From positions 1 through 64,000 of the forward strand of contig CACMBV010000004.1 in NCBI GenBank assembly GCA_902612125.1: 64,000 bases of DNA, in the 5' to 3' direction. Below the pieces are notes generated by a model. The model ran no database searches, was not told where the DNA came from, and saw only the letters and a list, made by a program, of their open reading frames with translations. The stretch is from an uncultured Verrucomicrobiota bacterium (GTDB taxonomy: Bacteria; Verrucomicrobiota; Verrucomicrobiia; Opitutales; Seribacteraceae). Positions 54,770 to 62,732 of this stretch are shown here, one piece after another. Made by a program: the position numbers and the translations under genes. How positions within the stretch are numbered: position 1 is the first letter of the stretch; every line of letters starts with the position of its first letter.

Positions 54770-55699
54770 TTGAAAGATAATCCTCCAGCCCTAGAAAAAT
54801 TCAAACAAAGATTATCATGGCAAGATTTGGACAAAAACCTCATTGAAAAACATCTTGCGATCTGTGTAGAAGAGGATCTTGGTCTGTACTTAAGAGAAAG
54901 TTCAGCTTGTCAATTGGATGTCACCACCAAATACTGCGAAATTTCAAATCCTGGAACCGCTTATCTTACGGCTCGCGAATCGATGATTCTTTGTGGAATA
55001 AATTTGGTTCCTCATATTTTTAAAGTTTTCGAAACTAAAGGAATTAGCTTCCATTCTAATTACATTGATGGGGATACCTTAAGTGGAAATGACATCATAG
55101 GTGCCATGACCGGTCCACTGAATGAAATTCTGTTTGTTGAACGCGTTGTGCTGAATTTCTTACAAAGACTCTCCGGGATTGCCACTTCCACCTTGAAATT
55201 TAAAGCAACAATTAATGAATTTGGGGTGGGACTGCTGGATACGCGCAAAACGACGCCAGGTTTAAGGCTTCTCGAAAAGTATGCCTCTGCCTGCGGTGGA
55301 AGTTTCAATCACCGTATTGGCCTCTTCGACCGAATCTTAATCAAAGACAACCACCTTGCCGCGGTGCAGGCAACTCAAGGGAAGGAATTAACGAACTTTC
55401 TTCATTCAGTAGCAGTCAAGAGCCCCAATCATTTTTTGATCGAAGTTGAAATTGATGAAATAGAACAACTTGAACCCGCCATAGCTGCAGGAGTTGATGC
55501 GGTATTACTTGATAATTTTTCCCCTGATTCGATCAGCAAAGCAATACTGCAAAACGAAAACAGAGTGGTTATCGAAGCAAGCGGAGGAATCACCGAGACA
55601 ACCATCTCGGATTACGCCAAAGCAAAACCACACTTTATTTCAACGGGTGCTCCGGTCCACTCTAGCAGATGGGTAGACATCGGCCTTGATTGGAACTGA
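54770..55699 (+). CDS. nadC: Nicotinate-nucleotide pyrophosphorylase (quinolinate phosphoribosyltransferase)
   Basis: A 309-residue NadC. EEDLGLYLRESSACQLDVTT matches the N-terminal domain; LNFLQRLSGIATSTLKF and LDTRKTTPGLRLLEKYA are the substrate-binding arginine/lysine stretches; RIGLFDRILIKDNHL follows, and IEVEIDEIEQL, VLLDNFSP and IEASGGIT mark barrel strands. It converts quinolinate and PRPP to nicotinate mononucleotide. Start TTG at 54,770. Confidence 0.94.
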   Translation: MKDNPPALEKFKQRLSWQDLDKNLIEKHLAICVEEDLGLYLRESSACQLDVTTKYCEISNPGTAYLTARESMILCGINLVPHIFKVFETKGISFHSNYIDGDTLSGNDIIGAMTGPLNEILFVERVVLNFLQRLSGIATSTLKFKATINEFGVGLLDTRKTTPGLRLLEKYASACGGSFNHRIGLFDRILIKDNHLAAVQATQGKELTNFLHSVAVKSPNHFLIEVEIDEIEQLEPAIAAGVDAVLLDNFSPDSISKAILQNENRVVIEASGGITETTISDYAKAKPHFISTGAPVHSSRWVDIGLDWN

Positions 55700-55706
55700 T
55701 TTAAAG

Positions 55707-56762
55707 ATGTCCAAATACCCTTCAGGTAAAAGAAAAAAAATTGGGTCTGTCAAAATAGTTCCAAGATCAAAAGGCGAGAAAGATCCCAGCAGTTACTTAT
55801 TACGGATGCTTATCAACGCGTCGCCCTATTATGTTTCTGGAAGTGTGCTTGCACAAAAGCTTAAGATGTCAAGGGTGGGAATTTGGTCAAGAATAGATAA
55901 ACTTCGAAAAGCAGGACTCAGGATCGAGGCATCCCAAAACCTTGGCTATCGCTTAGCTGGTGAACCAAATCAACTAAACTTATCGTTGCTCAATGCTTGG
56001 ATGAAAGAAAATAGAAAGATTTGTGATGTCTTTATCCATGATGAAGTGGATAGTACAAACAGTGAAGTTGAGCGCTTATTGGCAAGCGATGTCAAAACTC
56101 CTTTTGCTGTTTTATCAAACAGGCAGAAAAAAGGTCGAGGTCGACTAGGCCGTCACTGGCATAGTCCCAAGGGTGGCAACATTTACCTCTCGTTAGGTTT
56201 CAGACCGAATATCCAAGCAATACGCATAAGAAATTTTACCCTTTGGCTAGGTCTCAATATATGCAGGTTTCTTAGACATTTTATGAGTACTGATAAAATA
56301 AAGATCAAATGGCCCAATGATATTTATTTTGATGGAAGAAAACTTGCGGGAATGCTTACCGAAGCCTCGATTGACTGTGAAAGTATTAGGTCTCTTGTAT
56401 TTGGAATCGGATTAAATGTGAACACTCAACCACAGCGTTATCCGAAGAATTTGGCCATGCACTCGGTTTCTTTGCAGAATATAAATGCTGAACAAATACG
56501 AATCCATGAATTAGCGGCCAAACTTATCAAAATTATTCTCAACTGCTACAAGAATTGCATTTCTCAAAACATACAAGACCAACTTCTGTGCGGATGGCCC
56601 GAAGTCGATGAACTCAGTGGGAAAAAAATTGAGGTGTACTGTGGCAAAGAAACTTTTCTTGGAAAGGGCTCTGGTATTGATACGGAAGGGAACCTTCTTT
56701 TAAAACTCAGAAATGGCAGAATTAAAAAAGTACATAGTGGAGAAATCGAAGTACTCGTTTAA
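55707..56762 (+). CDS. birA: Biotin-protein ligase with N-terminal HTH (BirA type)
   Basis: A 351-residue protein. A basic leader of about 30 residues precedes a winged helix (YVSGSVLAQKLKMSRVGIWSRI), then the ligase core: DEVDSTNSEVERLL, the adenylate loop KKGRGRLGRHWHSPKGGNIYLS (GRGRxGR-x-W), KIKWPNDIYFDGRKLAGMLTE and GIGLNVN. The small SH3-like C-terminal domain ends it. The HTH suggests a bifunctional enzyme and biotin-responsive repressor; no operator is seen. ATG 55,707 chosen, leaving seven bases after nadC. Confidence 0.92.
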   Translation: MSKYPSGKRKKIGSVKIVPRSKGEKDPSSYLLRMLINASPYYVSGSVLAQKLKMSRVGIWSRIDKLRKAGLRIEASQNLGYRLAGEPNQLNLSLLNAWMKENRKICDVFIHDEVDSTNSEVERLLASDVKTPFAVLSNRQKKGRGRLGRHWHSPKGGNIYLSLGFRPNIQAIRIRNFTLWLGLNICRFLRHFMSTDKIKIKWPNDIYFDGRKLAGMLTEASIDCESIRSLVFGIGLNVNTQPQRYPKNLAMHSVSLQNINAEQIRIHELAAKLIKIILNCYKNCISQNIQDQLLCGWPEVDELSGKKIEVYCGKETFLGKGSGIDTEGNLLLKLRNGRIKKVHSGEIEVLV

Positions 56763-56774
56763 TCACACCCATAG

Positions 56775-57530
56775 ATGAACAAAATTCAATGCTTAGATAT
56801 TGGGAATTCAAGCACAAAGCTTGGGATCTTCAAGGGTGAGGAACTACTTAATTTTTTTCAGTTCAAAACCTGCGATTTACTGACAAATCCTGAGTTGTTA
56901 GTATCGGAAATCCAAAAAAATCAGATAAACTTAGTTTATTGTTCCGTGGTTCCAAAGGTAGAGGTTTCCGTGAAAAAAGCCCTTACATCTTATGATCAAG
57001 AAATTCTTGCGATTAGCTCGGATGTCTGTGCTGGTATTCCCTTATCTTACTCTAATAAAAGAGAGATTGGAGCGGATAGAATTGCCAATTCAATCGCAGC
57101 CTTTCATTCATTAGTGCTCCCTTGTGTTGTCATTGATGTGGGAACCGCCACCACCTTTGATATCATAAGTCAAAAGGGTGGTTACGAAGGAGGGGTCATT
57201 CTCCCTGGGCCTCAAGGTTTCTTGGATTTTCTTGAGTCAAACACGGCCTTGTTACCAAAAATTGAATTGCCGCACAAATATCATAGCAAACGCCCCTATG
57301 GGAAAAGCACTCTGGATGCCATGTTAATTGGTGTCTTTTCCGGGTATAAAAATATGATAGAAGGCGTCGTTCGCGACTTACGAGAGTACCTAGCCAAGAA
57401 GCACTCTAGTGAGGTAAAATTTGTGATTTGCGGAGGATCAAACTTGGAACTGGATAACGATGAAATTGAAATATCCGAAAACCTCACTCTGCACGGTCTT
57501 CGCATTGCATATGAATTTTATCATAAGTGA
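56775..57530 (+). CDS. coaX: Type III pantothenate kinase
   Basis: A 251-residue ASKHA kinase. CLDIGNSSTKLGIF is the phosphate 1 motif, REIGADRIANSIAAF the family's G-A-D-R signature and VIDVGTATTFDII phosphate 2; GGVILPGPQG and ICGGSNLELDN follow. It starts coenzyme A synthesis and, like other CoaX enzymes, is not expected to be inhibited by CoA. The birA-coaX neighbourhood is common in bacteria. Its end overlaps an in-frame GTG of the next gene by four bases. Confidence 0.94.
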   Translation: MNKIQCLDIGNSSTKLGIFKGEELLNFFQFKTCDLLTNPELLVSEIQKNQINLVYCSVVPKVEVSVKKALTSYDQEILAISSDVCAGIPLSYSNKREIGADRIANSIAAFHSLVLPCVVIDVGTATTFDIISQKGGYEGGVILPGPQGFLDFLESNTALLPKIELPHKYHSKRPYGKSTLDAMLIGVFSGYKNMIEGVVRDLREYLAKKHSSEVKFVICGGSNLELDNDEIEISENLTLHGLRIAYEFYHK

Positions 57531-57538
57531 AAAACACA

Positions 57539-58561
57539 ATGAGTGCTGAGACAAAACCACTCCCAATCATTGAGGTTTTAAACCTGAAAAAAAGATATGG
57601 CCTCATTCAAGCGCTCAAAGGGATAAGTTTCTCCGTAGGAAAAGGTGAAATTATTGGTTTTCTAGGTCCAAACGGGGCAGGCAAGAGCACAACCCTTAAA
57701 ATCCTCTCCGGATTAATTCCCGCTGATTCTGGAGAAGCCAAAGTTTGTGGAGTGGATTTAGCTGAAGAAGGGGGAGAGGTCAGAAATCACATCGGTTTTT
57801 TACCTGAAAACAATCCTCTCCCAGAAGAATTACGCGTAATTGAATACTTGCATTTCAGAGCCATGCTTAAAGGACTTCGAGGAAGTAGAAAAAGAGATCG
57901 TATCCGCATTGCCCTTGATATTTGCGACTTAGAAAGAAAAGTCTCGGAACGAAAGATCGGTAATTTGTCAAAAGGTTACAGACAAAGGGTCGGAATCGCT
58001 GATGCCCTTTTGACTGAACCGCGTTTAGTGATTCTTGATGAACCAACCATTGGATTGGATCCCAGGCAGTCCGCGGTTACCCGAAAGATGATGGAAAGAT
58101 TGCGAGGAGAGGTAACTTTTTTATTGTCCAGCCACATCTTATCTGAAGTAGAGGCTTGTTGTGACCGAATGATTATTCTCAGTCATGGCCAAATTGTTAC
58201 TGAAGGTACTCTTAATGAACTTCAAGAAGAATTCATCAATCGGACCATTTTCGAAGTGATTGCCTTAACCGACAGAATGTCATTACAAAAAAGTGTGCGA
58301 GAAATTGATCAAACATGTGAATTACTTCAGGATGAACCGGTAGATGTCAGCGGGAAAAAAAGATTTATATTTTCAACCGAGAAAGGTGAAGTGGTGGCGG
58401 AAGCTATATTGAGGTATCTCGTGAAAATTCCCGACCTACGAGTTTTTGAATTTCAGATTGAAAGACCCGACTTGGAAACAATTTTTTTACGAGCAACGAA
58501 AAAAAACTGGGAAGAAAACGACCTGCTAGGAAAAAGGTCGCGTCGCTTTAAAATAGAATAA
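57539..58561 (+). CDS. ABC transporter ATP-binding protein, GldA-like
   Basis: A 340-residue ABC-2 type ATPase. LGPNGAGKSTTLKIL is Walker A, LSKGYRQRVGIADALL the signature and LVILDEPTIGLDPRQ Walker B, with HILSEVEACCDRMIIL as the H-loop. A C-terminal domain of about 110 residues follows, as in GldA/NatA-type proteins. GTG at 57,527 would add four residues. It heads a five-gene run with a matching permease, a GldG-like protein, a DUF4340 protein and an AsmA-like protein. Confidence 0.9.
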   Translation: MSAETKPLPIIEVLNLKKRYGLIQALKGISFSVGKGEIIGFLGPNGAGKSTTLKILSGLIPADSGEAKVCGVDLAEEGGEVRNHIGFLPENNPLPEELRVIEYLHFRAMLKGLRGSRKRDRIRIALDICDLERKVSERKIGNLSKGYRQRVGIADALLTEPRLVILDEPTIGLDPRQSAVTRKMMERLRGEVTFLLSSHILSEVEACCDRMIILSHGQIVTEGTLNELQEEFINRTIFEVIALTDRMSLQKSVREIDQTCELLQDEPVDVSGKKRFIFSTEKGEVVAEAILRYLVKIPDLRVFEFQIERPDLETIFLRATKKNWEENDLLGKRSRRFKIE

Positions 58562-58576
58562 CCGTTATATTTGAGC

Positions 58577-59359
58577 ATGACACAGGGTTATTGGGTTATC
58601 TTAAGAACTGAAATCTTTAGTTTATTTATATCGCCAGCAACTTATGTTTCGACATTCTACTTTCTCGCTCTGTTAGGGGTGGGTTTTCGCTTTTTTATCG
58701 AAAGCTTTCCTGCTACAAATTGGATACTCCCACCCCTATCTTCCTTGGCTTTGGGATTACTTTTCGGTGCTCCTGCATTGATCCCTTTTCTAACAATGAG
58801 AACAATTGCAGAGGAAAGGAGACTCGGTACACTTGAAACCCTAATGACTGCTCCGGTCGATGCAGTTTCTATTATCGCGGGCAAATGGAGTGCCAGTTAC
58901 TTTTTTTACTTGTTGATTTGTTGCGGAGCTTACTCCTATCCTCTGCTTGTTTGCATCATTTTCCCAAGTCAGGCTGAGAGTCTGGGTTTCCTTAAACCTG
59001 AGCATTGGATTGGGGGTTTCGTTTTCCTCATGTCCTTTGGGGCGAGTTTTTGTGCAATTGGTATTTTTTCAAGTTCCATAACCAGAAATCAGATGGTGGC
59101 GGGGATGCTAAGTTTTTCATTAATTACTCTATATTTAGCAATTATGGCCTTTTCTTACGGTGAGCCTACAAAAATAGATGAATTCCGTTCTTACGATGAT
59201 TTATTCGCCATGGTCGGAGGCTCCCTACATAGGGGGTTAGACAAAATACAATTTTTTGCACTTGGGGTATTACATATTCCAACCATCTTACACCAATTAA
59301 TTGTGGTTTTCTTCTTTTTAAGCCTTGCTAAATTACAAGTAGAAAAAATTCGGCACTAA
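58577..59359 (+). CDS. ABC-2 type permease, GldF-like
   Basis: A 260-residue membrane protein with six helices. Between helices 2 and 3 it has MRTIAEERRLGTLETLMTAP, the defining cytoplasmic helix of the GldF/ABC-2 permease family (E-[RK]-x-x-G-T-L-E-x-L-x-[TS]-x-P). ATG 58,577 is used; a TTG six bases upstream is possible. It pairs with the ATPase before it. Despite the name, such pairs occur in many non-gliding Verrucomicrobiota and others, so gliding is not implied. Confidence 0.88.
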   Translation: MTQGYWVILRTEIFSLFISPATYVSTFYFLALLGVGFRFFIESFPATNWILPPLSSLALGLLFGAPALIPFLTMRTIAEERRLGTLETLMTAPVDAVSIIAGKWSASYFFYLLICCGAYSYPLLVCIIFPSQAESLGFLKPEHWIGGFVFLMSFGASFCAIGIFSSSITRNQMVAGMLSFSLITLYLAIMAFSYGEPTKIDEFRSYDDLFAMVGGSLHRGLDKIQFFALGVLHIPTILHQLIVVFFFLSLAKLQVEKIRH

Positions 59360-59361
59360 AC

Positions 59362-60966
59362 ATGGACTTTCGAAATTCTAGCAGGAACAAAAGAATTGAA
59401 CACTGGATCATTGTGATTTTGATAAGTTCTTTGTGCATGGGATTAAATTTCTTTGTTTCAAAGCTTACTTGGCAGATAGACTTATCCAAAGAAACAAAAT
59501 ATTCACTTTCACGAGAAAGTTTAGCCCTGCTCAATAAACTCGAAGAACCAGTTGAAATTATTGTCACGATTAAAGAAAAAAACAATTTGCCCAAAATAAC
59601 CCATAAATTTCTGCAAGATCTCAAACTTTTGCTGGGAGCTCTGGAAAATGCACCCACATCAAAACAAATAAGAATCACCTATCTTGATGTAGATTCACCG
59701 AGGAATCTTCCTGATTATTTGAGTGCATTTCAATTAAACGAACCGAATTTGATTGTGGTCGCATCCCCAAAGGGAGGTCAAAAAACACTGTTTAGGTATA
59801 AAGTAGAATCAGCAAGCAATCCTTATGATAGTTCGACCCCTTTTCGATCAAATGATAACGCAGCAAGACAAGCTTTATGGGAATCAAACTTTTATGCAGA
59901 TTGGAAAGAGAGTTACAATGGAGTTATGGAACCCACAAAGTTTAGAGGAGAAGAAAATTTAGTCAGGTCAATATTGGAAATTGCAGGTCAAAAAAATAAG
60001 CGAAATACCGCTTATTTCACCACAGGCCATGGCGAAAAAAGCCCCTTCGATCTCGATGAAGAAAATGGGCTTTCTGCCTTATCAGGAATCCTCCAAGACA
60101 GAAACATAAAAGTTTCCACCATTGACCTGAGCGTGAGTAAAAGTGTCCCGGAGGATGCAATCATGCTCGTGATTGGAGGCCCAAGAGGGACATTTCAGGA
60201 TCAGGAGGTTGCGAGCATTCAATCATTTCTCAATAACAGGGGGGGTAAGCTTATTTTGTCAATTGACCCGGTTGAAGAACTATCTGTGCTTGATAGACCT
60301 GCGTTCGGTTTAAGATCCATTTTAAAAGAATGGGGCATTCGTTGTCACGACATGTTAATCTACGACTCAAGTCCAGAGAACTATGATTTTTTTACTGGAT
60401 CTTACATTCTTCGGACTTTTCTGCAGAAAAATAATCACAAAATTGTTGAACAACATATCCGATTGGGCTTATCCATTCAAAGCGACCGATGCAGACCGGT
60501 TGAAACCCTTGAGACTAATGTAAATAATTCCACCATGTGTGAAATTCTCTTTTCCTCTCAGAATGCCTTGGGTCTTTCTGGATGGACCCAAAGAAAATCA
60601 CCTCCCGAGAAAAATGAATTACTTGATTTAGAAGGCAATATTCCGATCATTTCTGTCTCAGAAAAAGGTTCTGGCAAAAACAATCAAACGAGCCAAGATA
60701 CCAAAGTGATTGTGTTAGGAAGCTCATCGATTCTTTCTAATAAGTACTTAACCAAAAGTTCAGGAAACCAGTTACTTGCCAAAAACATCGTTTACTGGAT
60801 CAACGAAATTCCAGAGATGTTAGATATACCTCCAAGGGAATTAAATACATTCTCTATTTCAATGCAGGAAGAGGAATTCCAAGCGCTTCTTTATTCAATT
60901 GCAATTATTCCAGGATTTATTGCATTAAGCGGAATTTTTGTTGGCTGGTTACGAAAAGAATTATGA
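59362..60966 (+). CDS. GldG-like ABC-transporter auxiliary protein
   Basis: A 534-residue protein anchored by one N-terminal helix (about 14-35) and one at the C-terminus (about 509-530), with a large periplasmic part between. The first section has QIDLSKETKYSLSRESLALL, the start found in GldG/IFT52-like ABC_transp_aux proteins (W-x-x-D-L-T-x-x-x-x-Y-S-L-S), then AYFTTGHGEKSPFD and VIGGPRGTFQDQEV. It begins two bases after the permease gene and overlaps the next by four bases, so these act together. The transported substrate is unknown. Confidence 0.88.
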   Translation: MDFRNSSRNKRIEHWIIVILISSLCMGLNFFVSKLTWQIDLSKETKYSLSRESLALLNKLEEPVEIIVTIKEKNNLPKITHKFLQDLKLLLGALENAPTSKQIRITYLDVDSPRNLPDYLSAFQLNEPNLIVVASPKGGQKTLFRYKVESASNPYDSSTPFRSNDNAARQALWESNFYADWKESYNGVMEPTKFRGEENLVRSILEIAGQKNKRNTAYFTTGHGEKSPFDLDEENGLSALSGILQDRNIKVSTIDLSVSKSVPEDAIMLVIGGPRGTFQDQEVASIQSFLNNRGGKLILSIDPVEELSVLDRPAFGLRSILKEWGIRCHDMLIYDSSPENYDFFTGSYILRTFLQKNNHKIVEQHIRLGLSIQSDRCRPVETLETNVNNSTMCEILFSSQNALGLSGWTQRKSPPEKNELLDLEGNIPIISVSEKGSGKNNQTSQDTKVIVLGSSSILSNKYLTKSSGNQLLAKNIVYWINEIPEMLDIPPRELNTFSISMQEEEFQALLYSIAIIPGFIALSGIFVGWLRKEL

Positions 60967-62711
60967 AAAAAGGAAAATTTCTGCTGATCCTAGCTAATAT
61001 AGTGGTTGGCATCGCGATTTACTTTTCCTTGCAAAAAGAAAACCAGAAAGAGATGTCTTTGGACGAAGTTTTGATTTCCACCCTATCGAATTTAAAAACT
61101 CTTGAAATTCATCCTGCTTCTTCGGGTAAAAAAATTAAGATTGAAAAAAAATCAAGTGATTGGATTGTGACTGAACCTTTTATCTGGGCATCGAATAAAT
61201 TGGCACTGGCTAATTTTCAGACAAAATTTGCCCACCTATCTGCTACAAGACTTTATGAAATAAACGAGCTTCGAAAAAAAGGAGAAATTATTGAAGATTA
61301 TGGGATCAGAGAAAACTCTCCAACAATCAAAATAGCAGGGATAAATAACCAATTTGAATTTAAGTTTGGTTCTTTTACCAGAAATGAAAATGATATTTAC
61401 AGTTTGGTGCATCTTTCACACCTAAATAAAAAATATATCTTTAAATTAGACAGTGAAATATCAACATTTTACAACACAAAAGCTATAGATTGGACTGAAA
61501 ATAGTTTTATTAAGACACCGTTGTACGCAATTGATCACCTTTCCATTACTTTCGAAAATCAAGAAGTAAAAAATACCACCAGCCTGACCAAACAGGAAGA
61601 AGAATGGTTTTTCACAGAACCATTTTCTGGAAAGGCAGATACTGAAAGGGTGCTCCTTCTTCTCAATAGCCTAGTATCTGCAAAAATAATCAATTATGAC
61701 CTAAATCACGCTGACCAAAATAAGTCTTACAACAAATGGAAGGCCAAACTTGCAATTACTGGTTTCAATCAAACTGAAGTTTTTCACTTCCAAGAAACTG
61801 CTCAGGGAAAGGTGGTTGGTCATGCGGATGAAACCAAAACCAAATTTATTCTAGAGGAATCTTTCTTAACTCAACTTAATGATTGGAGCAGTAAACTTAG
61901 AAGCAGAATCCTCTTTGAATTCTCTATGGATGAAATCCAAGTATTCGAAATCCTTCAAGAAAATAAAAAAGTCCAGTTAACCAAAACCGTCGAATCTAAA
62001 TGGGAAGTTGGAGAATCAAACGGTTCAGAGATGACCTATCAGGATGCTGATGAAGATGAAATTCTTAACTTTTTTAGGAAAATGAATTCCGCGACTGTGG
62101 ATCAATTTCTTTCCATCAAAATGGTAGAAGATCCATCTAACAATGGACCGACATTCAGTCCTATTTTTACGGTTAATGCGATCTCAGAGGATTCGAGATT
62201 AAATTCATATCTTTTTTCGAGAACTACTGACGAAGATCAAGTTTGGACGGTCAGCGACAGAGACCGAGCATTGCTATGTCTGATTAATCAAGACTTTAAC
62301 CGCTTGCTTAAAGTAAACTTACTTGACTTTAGAGCGAAGGAAGTACTTCCGCCCAAATTTAATTTTTCAGAGATTCAATTTCTCAATATTGAATCAAATG
62401 AAAGTAAAATAATAAATATGGATACTGCCCCGGAAACCTACGGTGTGTTTTCTGATTTTAATGCGGAAACATTCATAAGCGATCAATATTTAGATGATGG
62501 TGTCTGGATCTCCGGAGATTGGATTCCCTGGAAGTATAAATTATCTTTTGCGAATAACGAAAATAATACCACCAAAACATCTGACTTCAGGTTAAGCGAA
62601 AGAAAAGGTGCAACTACATGGTATGGGGGTAATCCAAAGAATAAACTAGTTTTCAATTTACCCATCAATCAAATTGATAACCTTGAACAACTTACAAAAG
62701 AAATAGAATAA
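60963..62711 (+). CDS. DUF4340 domain protein
   Basis: A 582-residue protein with a short cytoplasmic start, one helix (about 5-21) and a long exported part built of repeated beta-rich DUF4340 units: LKTLEIHPASSGKKIKIEKK with DWIVTEPF, later VKNTTSLTKQEEEWFFTEPFSGKAD, and IQVFEILQENKKVQLTK with SKWEVGE. The repeated W-x-[VF]-[ET]-x-P-F element is the family signature. DUF4340 proteins accompany GldA/F/G-like transporters; their role is not known. Confidence 0.82.
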   Translation: MKKGKFLLILANIVVGIAIYFSLQKENQKEMSLDEVLISTLSNLKTLEIHPASSGKKIKIEKKSSDWIVTEPFIWASNKLALANFQTKFAHLSATRLYEINELRKKGEIIEDYGIRENSPTIKIAGINNQFEFKFGSFTRNENDIYSLVHLSHLNKKYIFKLDSEISTFYNTKAIDWTENSFIKTPLYAIDHLSITFENQEVKNTTSLTKQEEEWFFTEPFSGKADTERVLLLLNSLVSAKIINYDLNHADQNKSYNKWKAKLAITGFNQTEVFHFQETAQGKVVGHADETKTKFILEESFLTQLNDWSSKLRSRILFEFSMDEIQVFEILQENKKVQLTKTVESKWEVGESNGSEMTYQDADEDEILNFFRKMNSATVDQFLSIKMVEDPSNNGPTFSPIFTVNAISEDSRLNSYLFSRTTDEDQVWTVSDRDRALLCLINQDFNRLLKVNLLDFRAKEVLPPKFNFSEIQFLNIESNESKIINMDTAPETYGVFSDFNAETFISDQYLDDGVWISGDWIPWKYKLSFANNENNTTKTSDFRLSERKGATTWYGGNPKNKLVFNLPINQIDNLEQLTKEIE

Positions 62712-62732
62712 CTGTGTGAAATTTATTTCTAG

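Noticed and set aside
57539-60966. Gliding motility machinery
   Set aside because: Only GldA/F/G-like proteins are present; these occur widely in non-gliding bacteria, and GldB, D, H, J, K-N are not seen here.
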